From positions 1 through 54,206 of IMG/VR virus record IMGVR_UViG_3300050821_002644: 54,206 bases of DNA. One strand, given 5' to 3'. Shown in pieces: positions 47,943 through 54,039 of the stretch. This DNA comes from a virus. The position numbers were made by a program, and so were the translations under genes. Every line of letters begins with the position of its first letter. Position 1 is the first letter of the stretch. The notes under the pieces were generated by a model. The model was not told the origin of the DNA. It saw nothing but the letters and a program-made list of their open reading frames with translations, and did no database searches.

Positions 47943-48071
47943 TCATTCCTCCTTCAAACTCTGATCTGCTATGAGCTGCAGTGCCTTCTCATACTCCTGG
48001 GGACCTCCTGCTAGTGCAGTCATAGCGACTTCGTGGATGCTTTCGAGTACTGCATCGGAGTTCTCAGGCAT
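47943..48071 (-). CDS. Small helical protein, unknown
   Basis: 42 residues, MPENSDAVLESIHEVAMTAL then GGPQEYEKALQLIADQSLKE. The ribosome site AGGGAGG overlaps a CCACAGGGA motif (48079-48086). Ends two bases before the next start. Confidence 0.7.
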   Translation of the reverse strand: MPENSDAVLESIHEVAMTALAGGPQEYEKALQLIADQSLKEE

Positions 48072-48100
48072 TTTACCTCCCTGTGGAGGGTCTCATCAGT

Positions 48101-48133
48101 GCAGGCCTTACCTGCAGACGCCCCGAAGGGCGT
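48101..48133 (-). terminator. Twin hairpins with UUCG loop
   Basis: GCAGG/CCTGC (48101-48115) and ACGCCC (48118-48123) with GGGCGT (48128-48133) around CGAA, which reads TTCG on the minus strand. It sits between the 139-residue gene and the 42-residue gene. Confidence 0.7.
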
Positions 48134-48142
48134 TTCGACCTG

Positions 48143-48562
48143 TTAGGGGTGCTGCATATTCTCTCGGTGAGGTCCGTCGACGACCTGAGCGACTGGATGC
48201 TCGTTCTCTTCCTTCCACTTGCGGTTGACGCCCTGTCGACGATAGACCTCGCTGCTCACGACGTCAGCGACGCGCTCCTCGTACGGCTTGAGTCGCTTGC
48301 GTACGAGGCCCGATCCGTACTCGATCTCGAGGAAGCCAGCACCCTTCATCATCGAGCACATCTCACCGAACTTGATGATCTCGGCAGCGCAGGTCTGCTT
48401 GTCGATCTTGAGCTTGGCTATCGTCTCGAACGCATTGTAGTCCGAGAGCTCGTTCACCTTCTGGTCGAGCATGTGCGCGTAGTCACTGTCAGATTCCTGT
48501 GCGCGCAGCTCCTGCTCGACGACTTCGCTTGTCAGCTGCTCTTTGCTGTACGGCTCGCTCAT
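48143..48562 (-). CDS. Hypothetical protein
   Basis: 139 residues, helical and charged: YAHMLDQKVNELSDYNAFET, then KIDKQTCAAEIIKFGEMCSM and LVRKRLKPYEERVADVVSSE. GGAGAG precedes ATG 48562. Not recognised. Confidence 0.65.
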   Translation of the reverse strand: MSEPYSKEQLTSEVVEQELRAQESDSDYAHMLDQKVNELSDYNAFETIAKLKIDKQTCAAEIIKFGEMCSMMKGAGFLEIEYGSGLVRKRLKPYEERVADVVSSEVYRRQGVNRKWKEENEHPVAQVVDGPHRENMQHP

Positions 48563-48752
48563 ACTTCTGCTCTCCTAGCTGCCCTTGTTTCAACATCATG
48601 TAGTTCTTAAGTGGTCTACATCCGAAGATGATCAGTGCCACTCCTAGAGGCGCGGTAAAGATTCCGATAATGAGTACGATTCCGACTGTAGTCGAGAAGA
48701 ATGCCAGAAGGAACCGCCATGCTATCTGCCAGTCGAAATCGTTTATACTCAC
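48489..48752 (-). CDS. Small membrane protein
   Basis: 87 residues from GTG 48752. Two hydrophobic segments around 11-47 (FLLAFFSTTVGIVLIIGIFT, then PLGVALIIFGC). The last 25 residues overlap the next gene by 74 bases and look random (ADKRSRRAGAARTGI). Confidence 0.6.
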   Translation of the reverse strand: MSINDFDWQIAWRFLLAFFSTTVGIVLIIGIFTAPLGVALIIFGCRPLKNYMMLKQGQLGEQKYERAVQQRAADKRSRRAGAARTGI

Positions 48753-48955
48753 CTCACACCCTTTTCCTTCAAGTGCACGTTGTACCGCGTGTTGAGTGTG
48801 CCTAGAGCCTTCCCGACCGAATCACACCTAGCTTGGTCGCTATAGTCTCCACATTCACACTCAACTGCAAGACGCTTCTTCGTCTTGCCCCTGAAGACGA
48901 CTTCCTCGTTCGCTGTCGTCGTCAGCTTGTGACCTTCCGGTTCCGTCTTGAACAT
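48749..48955 (-). CDS. Small Cys-containing protein
   Basis: 68 residues. RLAVECECGDYSDQARCDSV suggests a metal site; ALGTLNTRYNVHLKEKGVR is a helical end. GTGA overlap downstream; starts 95 bases inside the previous gene. Confidence 0.6.
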   Translation of the reverse strand: MFKTEPEGHKLTTTANEEVVFRGKTKKRLAVECECGDYSDQARCDSVGKALGTLNTRYNVHLKEKGVR

Positions 48956-49106
48956 CCCAGTTCAGGTCCTCGTTGTACTCGACTGTTCTAGTCCCGTTGT
49001 CCCACTTCACAAGCATCTCTTCGTCAGAGGCTTGACCAACTGTGACACCTAGGACCTTGGGCGTCGGTTCGCTTCTGAGGCTAACTCGCCTACCTCCGAA
49101 CGCCAT
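48861..49106 (-). CDS. Small SH3-like protein, unknown
   Basis: 81 residues. VLGVTVGQASDEEMLVKWDN and GTRTVEYNEDLNWDV form a small beta barrel-like unit often seen as a KOW/SH3-type domain. The last 27 residues look random inside the next gene. Confidence 0.6.
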   Translation of the reverse strand: MAFGGRRVSLRSEPTPKVLGVTVGQASDEEMLVKWDNGTRTVEYNEDLNWDVQDGTGRSQADDDSERGSRLQGQDEEASCS

Positions 49107-49381
49107 TACTGCCCCATCTCTAGTTCCTTGATGAGTGTGAAGTCTCCCTCACGCTCAACTTGCAGATGTTGCCAGCTCGAGACACACTTCGTAGCCTCTT
49201 CGTCGTAGGCCTTGATCTGCTCTTCGGTCGCGACATCTGGATACTCAGGCATCTTCGGACAGCTCATCTCCGATAGATCGAGTTCCCACTCGTAGATGCG
49301 CTCTGACATGGAGAACTCAGGTTCTCCTATCAGTACTGCTTGATGGTGCTCACACTTGAACTTGTGGGTTATGGTCGGCAT
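49106..49381 (-). CDS. Hypothetical protein with Cys/His
   Basis: 91 residues from ATG 49381, six bases after GGAGGTGAAT. FKCEHHQAVLIGEPEF and LSEMSCPKMPEYP hold Cys/His residues; an acidic helix follows. First gene after a hairpin at 49405. Confidence 0.65.
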   Translation of the reverse strand: MPTITHKFKCEHHQAVLIGEPEFSMSERIYEWELDLSEMSCPKMPEYPDVATEEQIKAYDEEATKCVSSWQHLQVEREGDFTLIKELEMGQ

Positions 49382-49404
49382 ATTCACCTCCTATCGCTCA
49401 AAGC

Positions 49405-49422
49405 GAGGCTCCGAAGAGCCTC
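49405..49422 (-). terminator. UUCG hairpin
   Basis: GAGGCTC (49405-49411) and GAGCCTC (49416-49422) around CGAA, TTCG on the minus strand. It lies just after the stop at 49428. Confidence 0.75.
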
Positions 49423-49427
49423 CCCTT

Positions 49428-49700
49428 TCAACGACGGATCTGTGCGTTGTCGATCTGCCACTCGACTGACATCTCCAGGTTACAGAGACCGATCTGTCCG
49501 CCCCTACTCAGAGCTGTCAAGTAGTTCTGTACTACGATTTCGCGATGCGCGTGCTCTTGCTCGCTTTGTCCTGCCTGTCGCAGGTACGCTTTCAGGCACG
49601 TCAGCTTGACTGCTGTCGTCCGTCCCTTCAGCGCCTTCCTCTGTTCCTGCCAGTTCGCTTCGTGCACGTGCTCCTGAACTGTCTGCGGACTCAGGTGCAT
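49428..49700 (-). CDS. Helical protein, unknown, long overlap
   Basis: 90 residues from ATG 49700: VQEHVHEANWQEQRKALKGR, then VKLTCLKAYLRQAGQSEQEH and VQNYLTALSRGGQIGL. Codons in this frame end in G/C more than those of the overlapping gene over the shared 197 bases, so this frame is likely real. GGAGTGAAGAAGG lies upstream. Confidence 0.55.
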   Translation of the reverse strand: MHLSPQTVQEHVHEANWQEQRKALKGRTTAVKLTCLKAYLRQAGQSEQEHAHREIVVQNYLTALSRGGQIGLCNLEMSVEWQIDNAQIRR

Positions 49701-49971
49701 CCTTCTTCACTCCGAACTTCGCATTGAACTCTTCGGCGATCGGCTTGGCGATCGTCTCGAGGAAGATGTCCTGCTGCTTCTCTTCCTTGAAGTAGAACAC
49801 GATCGTGTCTCGACCATCGTCTCCGAGTCGCAGACCGACGCGTTCGATGTTGTGAACGACTTGGTCAGGCCCGCAGATCTCGATGCCGATCTTGTGTTCG
49901 TCGGTGTTGTCTGGCCAAGCCTCTTCCATCTCGCCAAGCAGATCAGCGAGCGACTTGATCACTTCGTTCAC
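49504..49971 (-). CDS. Hypothetical protein with low-complexity tail
   Basis: 155 residues from GTG 49971 (GGAG upstream, TAGTG overlap). NEVIKSLADLLGEMEEAWPD, VHNIERVGLRLGDDGRDTIV and FLETIAKPIAEEFNAKF look folded. The last 66 residues (Ser/Ala/Glu/Arg-rich) overlap a better frame and may not matter. Confidence 0.55.
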   Translation of the reverse strand: MNEVIKSLADLLGEMEEAWPDNTDEHKIGIEICGPDQVVHNIERVGLRLGDDGRDTIVFYFKEEKQQDIFLETIAKPIAEEFNAKFGVKKDAPESADSSGARARSELAGTEEGAEGTDDSSQADVPESVPATGRTKRARARASRNRSTELLDSSE

Positions 49972-50276
49972 TACAACTCCACATGTGTGTGCGGAACTCT
50001 TGTCCTTGGATCGCCGTGAAACTGGTTGCACTCGACTTCCAGCTTGGCAACTTTCTCGTTCGGATCGTGCTCTCGTGGCTTCCAGATCCCGTGCCCCGGC
50101 ATCTCACCAGGCTCCACAGGGACACTGAGCTCGTGCTTCAAGTCGACTATGAGTCTCACGAGTGCATCTGGATCGTAGCACTCGACGAGCGCCTCTGTTA
50201 CTGTCGTGATATCTACTCCGACAAACGCGGCTCGAAGTGCGTTGATGTCTCGCTCGCGTCGCTCTTCTGGAGTCAT
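49971..50276 (-). CDS. Hypothetical protein
   Basis: 101 residues from ATG 50276 (ATGA overlap). ERRERDINALRAAFVGVDIT, EALVECYDPDALVRLIVDLK and a His-containing end. Helical. Not recognised. Confidence 0.65.
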   Translation of the reverse strand: MTPEERRERDINALRAAFVGVDITTVTEALVECYDPDALVRLIVDLKHELSVPVEPGEMPGHGIWKPREHDPNEKVAKLEVECNQFHGDPRTRVPHTHVEL

Positions 50277-50416
50277 GAATCGATCAGCTCCTCGATCATG
50301 TACCAACCTTCTGGCAACTCCTGGTAGGAGGGAAGTAGCTCAAACTGAGCCTTCGTGCACGTGAAGGTACTTTGCTCGATCCCGTCGTCATCGTAGACGA
50401 TGACCTTCAACTTCAT
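50273..50416 (-). CDS. Small protein, unknown
   Basis: 47 residues, MKLKVIVYDDDGIEQSTFTC then FELLPSYQELPEGWYMIEEL. Strand-strand-helix. Both ends in ATGA overlaps. Not recognised. Confidence 0.65.
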   Translation of the reverse strand: MKLKVIVYDDDGIEQSTFTCTKAQFELLPSYQELPEGWYMIEELIDS

Positions 50417-50658
50417 GACATACTCACCGGTGTGAACCGGTACGGTGGAGCGAGCACGAAGCCGTGATTGTCCGTCTTCTCGAAGGCGAACACGTACAGG
50501 TGACCACACTCGAGTACACCTGTCTTGGTGTTGCCCGTGAGAACTTCCTGCTCACCGTGGATGACGCAGTTACGCGTCTCGGTCTTGATGATCTCCACCT
50601 TCGGCGCTTCGTCCGCTCGTCGGTCGACGCTCGACATTCCCTTGCGCTTTGCCATCAT
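50413..50658 (-). CDS. Small Cys/His protein, unknown
   Basis: 81 residues; AGGAGGAGA precedes the ATG pair at 50658/50655. TRNCVIHGEQEVLTGNTKTG and LECGHLYVFAFEKTDNH give Cys/His pairs that may bind zinc. Starts 89 bases inside the upstream gene. Confidence 0.65.
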   Translation of the reverse strand: MMAKRKGMSSVDRRADEAPKVEIIKTETRNCVIHGEQEVLTGNTKTGVLECGHLYVFAFEKTDNHGFVLAPPYRFTPVSMS

Positions 50659-50818
50659 TCTCCTCCTCGAGTAGGAGGCCGATCGATAGCTGCGACCGAC
50701 CTTCCTCGTTGAAGTGCTCTCTCAGCACCCCAATGATGTCTTCCGTGTTCATGCGGTTGAGGACGCGGCCCAGCTCAGCCTTGTTCACGGCAAGCTGTGC
50801 CTCTTCGTTGGAGTACAT
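50570..50818 (-). CDS. Small helical protein, unknown
   Basis: 82 residues from ATG 50818 (TAATG overlap, GAGGAGG upstream). NEEAQLAVNKAELGRVLNRM and IIGVLREHFNEEGRSQLSIG are helical. The last 28 residues look like chance coding in the next gene. Confidence 0.6.
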   Translation of the reverse strand: MYSNEEAQLAVNKAELGRVLNRMNTEDIIGVLREHFNEEGRSQLSIGLLLEEENDGKAQGNVERRPTSGRSAEGGDHQDRDA

Positions 50819-51201
50819 TACTCCTCCTCTAGTACATCTCGTGCGTAGTAGATGAAGTCGTACAGATCCGAGAGGCTGTTGTAGTGGAACTTCAGGTCCT
50901 CGTCTGCGTCGTACGGCGTCGTACTGCATGAGTGAGGTACGTACTTGTCACCCATCATTGCCTTGTCTACTTCATCACGCGTAAGACCTAGCGCAACGTA
51001 CTTCCGAGTCTCGTCAAGCGTACGCTCAAGTTCCGCAACGCTCTTCCGTGCTGCCCGAAGAGCCTTCATCAGCTCTCCCAGAGTCATGACGAAACGCTTG
51101 GGCTCCTCTTCAGGAAGCGCGTACACGTCGAGCCACATCTGTATCGACGTGTGCTCGAGCTCTACGAAGTACGCCTTGCCAATCTTGACAATCGGTTTCA
51201 T
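50818..51201 (-). CDS. Hypothetical protein
   Basis: 127 residues from ATG 51201 after TAGGAGGTGAAC. GKAYFVELEHTSIQMWLDVY, LMKALRAARKSVAELERTLD and SDLYDFIYYARDVLEEE. Alpha/beta with helices. First gene after the hairpin at 51220. Confidence 0.7.
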   Translation of the reverse strand: MKPIVKIGKAYFVELEHTSIQMWLDVYALPEEEPKRFVMTLGELMKALRAARKSVAELERTLDETRKYVALGLTRDEVDKAMMGDKYVPHSCSTTPYDADEDLKFHYNSLSDLYDFIYYARDVLEEE

Positions 51202-51219
51202 GTTCACCTCCTAGTCTAA

Positions 51220-51268
51220 CTACCAAGGATGAGTAGCTCTGAAAGGAGCTACTCAAACTTGGTGGTAG
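51220..51268 (-). terminator. Hairpin terminator
   Basis: GAGTAGCTC (51231-51239) pairs with GAGCTACTC (51246-51254); outer CTACCAAG (51220-51227) with CTTGGTGGTAG (51258-51268). Directly after the stop at 51278. Confidence 0.8.
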
Positions 51269-51277
51269 GACTCCTTG

Positions 51278-51598
51278 CTACTTGCTGAACTGCTCCGCCA
51301 GCGCGTCGTAGTCGTGACGCTCGCCCTCGACGATGCCGTTGCGACGCTGCTCGACGTACTTGTCCAGCCAGGCCTTGAAGCCAGGACCGTCGAGCTTGCC
51401 GTCTTCGGTGGTGCCGATCGTCTTCCGCTTGGCATACATCGCCTGCGGCTTGATCTCCTCGTCCTCACTCATGAGGCCCTCGGTGCGCAGGATGCGCGTG
51501 GTCACCTTCGCCGCCGCGTACGCGGTCAGACTCGGGAAGTTCGGGTTCTCGACCTGCGAGCCCTCGACGACTTCGGTGTTGATGTTCTGCTCGGTCAT
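51278..51598 (-). CDS. Paralogous HTH-like protein A
   Basis: 106 residues. LTAYAAAKVTTRILRTEGLM, EEIKPQAMYAKRKTIGTTED and RNGIVEGERHDYDALAEQFS align end to end with the gene at 53668-53985. IKPQ-x-MY resembles the recognition part of small phage winged-helix proteins. A strong promoter (51890) lies upstream. Probably an early DNA-binding regulator; target unknown. A CCACAGGGG motif at 51651 lies in its leader. Confidence 0.7.
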   Translation of the reverse strand: MTEQNINTEVVEGSQVENPNFPSLTAYAAAKVTTRILRTEGLMSEDEEIKPQAMYAKRKTIGTTEDGKLDGPGFKAWLDKYVEQRRNGIVEGERHDYDALAEQFSK

Positions 51599-51678
51599 GA
51601 TTCCTCCATTGAGTTTTTGACGGAACTGCTCCGCCCCTCAACCTACAGCTCCACAGGGGCTGCAGATCGAGGTACCGA

Positions 51679-51858
51679 TCAGTTCGTTTCTTGCATCCAC
51701 TTCTCGAACTCGTAGATGGTCGCGAGCTCCTCGTCTTTGAAGCTCTCTTGTCCGCCTCTTGCCTCGACGTACATAGCTACGAGCCCCACTGCTGTCTCGT
51801 TGACTGGACAACATCCGCAATCGACGATTTTCCGAATCCGCTCCTTCAGAGCTTCCAT
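51679..51858 (-). CDS. Small Cys-containing protein
   Basis: 59 residues from ATG 51858: MEALKERIRKIVDCGCCPVN then VAMYVEARGGQESFKDEELA and TIYEFEKWMQETN. AGGAAAGG lies upstream, and the promoter at 51890 starts about 25 bases before. Helical with three close Cys. Not recognised. Confidence 0.75.
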   Translation of the reverse strand: MEALKERIRKIVDCGCCPVNETAVGLVAMYVEARGGQESFKDEELATIYEFEKWMQETN

Positions 51859-51889
51859 CTTTTTCCTTTCCTGTTTTGCTTGTAATTTT

Positions 51890-51919
51890 ATTATACATGG
51901 GCTCCAGGGGCAAATGCAA
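51890..51919 (-). promoter_or_regulatory. Minus-strand promoter
   Basis: Leftward TTGCAT (51914-51919), 18 bases, TATAAT (51890-51895). The start of the transcript reads AAAATTACAAGCAAAACAG, close to that after the promoter at 47506. Confidence 0.85.
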
Positions 51920-51939
51920 GTGAAATTTGAGGGGAATTT

Positions 51940-52182
51940 TCAATCGTAAAGTGTTACGACATCGACTCCCAAGTACACCATAAACCAACGCATGACTGCA
52001 CCTGAGCGCACAGGAGGCGTTGGCTTCGGCTCGTGGTACGCTTCTAGCCTACTCGTGTGTATGACCAGCGCAGGCAGACCCTTCCAGGTTCTACACGGTC
52101 TGCCTGCGTTCTCGTGGCAGTGCGGACAGTCTGTTGTTTTGACGACAGGGTTCCGCTCTTTGTTCTCCGCCCAGTTAGCCAT
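51940..52182 (-). CDS. Small zinc-finger-like protein
   Basis: 80 residues. DCPHCHENAGRPCRTWKGLP followed by HTSRLEAYHE is a CxxC...C...H pattern common in short actinophage and actinobacterial zinc proteins. Its start overlaps the upstream stop by eight bases. Confidence 0.75.
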   Translation of the reverse strand: MANWAENKERNPVVKTTDCPHCHENAGRPCRTWKGLPALVIHTSRLEAYHEPKPTPPVRSGAVMRWFMVYLGVDVVTLYD

Positions 52183-52471
52183 TGGGCAGCTCGAGCTCGA
52201 TATCGGGCACCTGTCGGTAGGTGACCTTGAGGAACTCTCGGTCCCCCTCGTGTTCGATTCGAGTCGACGCTACGCCATCTCGCCGCTCCGCTGCCTTGTT
52301 GACAACAATTCGGAAGTGCTCGGTCTCGATGGAGTAGTCCTCGCCCTTCTCCAGTCGGAGGGTAGTCTCAACTGCTCCATCTTCCAGTGTGAACCACTCG
52401 TCCCAAGGGTACTTCGCAGGACGTCCCCGCTTGTTCATTGGGATAGCGTGTTCCTTCGTCAAACGTTCCAC
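52175..52471 (-). CDS. Putative DNA-binding protein with RGRP motif
   Basis: 98 residues from GTG 52471 (AAAGGAG upstream). MNKRGRPAKYPWDEWFTLED then LEKGEDYSIETEHFRIVVNK fits a family seen in actinophages, with an AT-hook-like RGRP and a small wing. Likely regulator of early genes. Driven by the promoter at 52556, whose start region carries an inverted repeat. Confidence 0.75.
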   Translation of the reverse strand: MERLTKEHAIPMNKRGRPAKYPWDEWFTLEDGAVETTLRLEKGEDYSIETEHFRIVVNKAAERRDGVASTRIEHEGDREFLKVTYRQVPDIELELPNG

Positions 52472-52531
52472 TTTTTCTCCTTTACTAGTTGGTGCTTAGA
52501 GTTCACAAGCTGAGTCCCCTAATTGTTAGGG

Positions 52532-52585
52532 TCCGTGATTGCAATCTCTTTAGTAATTATATCACGGATCGATAAAGGAAATCAA
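52532..52585 (-). promoter_or_regulatory. Promoter with operator-like inverted repeat
   Basis: Leftward TTGATT (52580-52585), 18 bases, TATAAT (52556-52561). TCCGTGAT (52532-52539) and ATCACGGA (52561-52568) are perfect inverted copies that flank the -10 box and start point, a good site for a repressor. The downstream gene has an RGRP DNA-binding motif. Confidence 0.8.
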
Positions 52586-52909
52586 GGGATAATCAAAAAT
52601 TGCCCATCGGAAAATATCTGTAAACCGACACGCTTGTTTTTCTCGGAGACCAACTCGTAAATAATTGCAAAGAGGGAAATCAACATGTAAAACCAATGAA
52701 CCTTTGTTGCGTCCGACATGTGTCCAACCCTTGCCGTTAGGATCTTATGATTGTATATATTTTAGCTAATATATAACTACTTAAGGAATATTCGTTACTC
52801 GTGTAACTTGCGCATCTCTATAAGCGTTTGCTTAACTCTCGAAGTATAACCGTATTCCAACTGTTTGTTCCGCCGGCTATTGAGGCTTTCGTAACACGTA
52901 GGATGAACT
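52586..52909 (-). other. AT-rich non-coding segment
   Basis: No convincing gene in 52586-52909. It is AT-rich with runs such as TATATATTTTAGCTAATATATA near 52755-52775 (shown in part), a short GTTAC/GTAAC hairpin near 52793, and a possible rightward TTGCCG-17-TATATA. Such segments hold early control sites or a replication origin; nothing here decides. Confidence 0.5.
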
Positions 52910-52929
52910 GGGCAGCCCGAAGGCTACCC
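52910..52929 (-). terminator. UUCG hairpin
   Basis: GGGCAGCC (52910-52917) with GGCTACCC (52922-52929), one mismatch, around CGAA (TTCG leftward). Just after the stop at 52933. Confidence 0.65.
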
Positions 52930-52932
52930 TAT

Positions 52933-53091
52933 TCACTCGGCGTGTTCGCACCCAGCTGTCCACTCGTGTAGGTCCACGTAGCAGTAGCTGTTGTTAGTCC
53001 CGACTGATGGACTCCATATCGGCTTGAGATGCACGTAGAACATCCCACATATCGCCAACCCGACGATGAGTCCTGCGATGAAGGCTTTCAT
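52933..53091 (-). CDS. Small membrane or exported protein
   Basis: 52 residues from ATG 53091 (GAGG upstream). MKAFIAGLIVGLAICGMFYV is a membrane anchor or signal; the rest has two Cys (NSYCYVDLHEWTAGCEH). Role unknown. Confidence 0.65.
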   Translation of the reverse strand: MKAFIAGLIVGLAICGMFYVHLKPIWSPSVGTNNSYCYVDLHEWTAGCEHAE

Positions 53092-53123
53092 TTCGTCCTC
53101 TTTCCGGCAATTTGTCGTCTGAA

Positions 53124-53432
53124 TCACTGCTTATTGTCGGACTCGTCTATCGAGCGATAGCTCGTCCGAGATCCTGTCGGAGCTCCGTTCTTATCCTCAG
53201 CGTTTCCGCCCAGATCACGAGTTCCAACGAAGCCTTTCGGCGCTAGAGGTGTAGCCCTATTGTCTTCTTTGTAGACACTGTGGACGAAGTTGTTACTCTG
53301 TCCACTCACACCTCTCTGACGGGCAGACTGGTGCCTTGCGATTTTGGGCTTTTGCCGCTTTGTCGGATTCGGAGCTCGCTTGATCTCCGCCTCTTTCCGG
53401 GCAAGCCACACTTCCCACTCTTTGGGTAGCAT
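53124..53432 (-). CDS. Basic protein, unknown
   Basis: 102 residues. EWEVWLARKEAEIKRAPNPT then a Lys/Arg/Gln-rich disordered segment. GGAGAGGGA precedes the ATG. Not recognised; may bind nucleic acid. Confidence 0.55.
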   Translation of the reverse strand: MLPKEWEVWLARKEAEIKRAPNPTKRQKPKIARHQSARQRGVSGQSNNFVHSVYKEDNRATPLAPKGFVGTRDLGGNAEDKNGAPTGSRTSYRSIDESDNKQ

Positions 53433-53441
53433 TCCCTCTCC

Positions 53442-53588
53442 TTACTTCATGTTCCGACGCTGCAGATACATTCCGAAGTCGCGAGCGAACTCTTCATCTG
53501 TGCCTTTGGCGCCTTCGTCTTCGGAGATGTACTCCGAGAGGACAGCTTCGACATACTTCCGAAGTCGTTCCGCTTGCTGTGCATCCAT
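53442..53588 (-). CDS. Small helical protein, unknown
   Basis: 48 residues from ATG 53588 (AAAAGGGA upstream): MDAQQAERLRKYVEAVLSEY then EEFARDFGMYLQRRNMK. Acidic helices. Not recognised. Confidence 0.65.
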   Translation of the reverse strand: MDAQQAERLRKYVEAVLSEYISEDEGAKGTDEEFARDFGMYLQRRNMK

Positions 53589-53609
53589 TTCCCTTTTCCT
53601 CTCTTTGGG

Positions 53610-53636
53610 GGTTTGATTCTCTTTGTGAGTCAAACC
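53610..53636 (-). terminator. Hairpin after the last leftward gene
   Basis: GGTTTGA (53610-53616) and TCAAACC (53630-53636). It lies between the HTH-like gene and the next; partial terminator. Confidence 0.6.
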
Positions 53637-53667
53637 TACATTGGATTGCTGCTGTCGAATTGCCTAG

Positions 53668-53985
53668 TTAGCTGAACAGGCTCGCGAGCTCGTTGTAGTC
53701 CTTACGCTGTCCGCTCTCGATCGTTCCGCTGATGTACGCGTCCATGAACTTCTTGATCGCTTCGCCTTCGAAGAGGACTTTCTCGTCGTCTCCGCGAGTC
53801 TTGTAATTGCTGGCGATCTTCCCACTCTTGGCGTATCCGTACATTTGCTGGGGCTTGATTCGCTTCTCGGAGCCTGACTGCTCGAGGAGGATGTTGAGAA
53901 CCTTGGAAGCCTCGTAGGGCGTAAGGTCCGGAAGCGTAACTTCGACGTTGCCATTGCTGCTGCTGCTGATGTTGGTGTCAGTCAT
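53668..53985 (-). CDS. Paralogous HTH-like protein B
   Basis: 105 residues, first gene of the leftward arm. LTPYEASKVLNILLEQSGSE, KRIKPQQMYGYAKSGKIASN and IESGQRKDYNELASLFS match the protein at 51278 along its length. RIKPQQMYGYAKSGKI looks like a helix-turn-helix recognition part. Likely an immediate early regulator, as it starts about 55 bases from the terminal repeat. AGAAAGAT precedes the ATG; no clear promoter of the TTG-18-TATAAT type is seen there. Confidence 0.7.
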   Translation of the reverse strand: MTDTNISSSSNGNVEVTLPDLTPYEASKVLNILLEQSGSEKRIKPQQMYGYAKSGKIASNYKTRGDDEKVLFEGEAIKKFMDAYISGTIESGQRKDYNELASLFS

Positions 53986-54039
53986 GATCTTTCTCCCTTT
54001 TCAGAATCTTTTCTAGTTGGATTCATCGAAGACAGCAGC

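Larger units (their letters stand above)
509..51658. repeat. Scattered CCACAGGG motif, at least 24 copies
   Basis: CCACAGGG or its complement begins at 509, 1914, 5963, 12029, 18348, 20269, 20524, 22958, 23752, 26852, 29549, 30497, 31431, 34274, 35463, 38100, 39098, 41012, 43545, 43591, 44111, 48079, 50114 and 51651. Thirteen continue as CCACAGGGG and seven as CCACAGGGA. Chance predicts about 1.7 for an 8-mer in a genome this size with even base use. Copies fall in coding and non-coding DNA, in both orientations and different frames. Confidence 0.9.
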
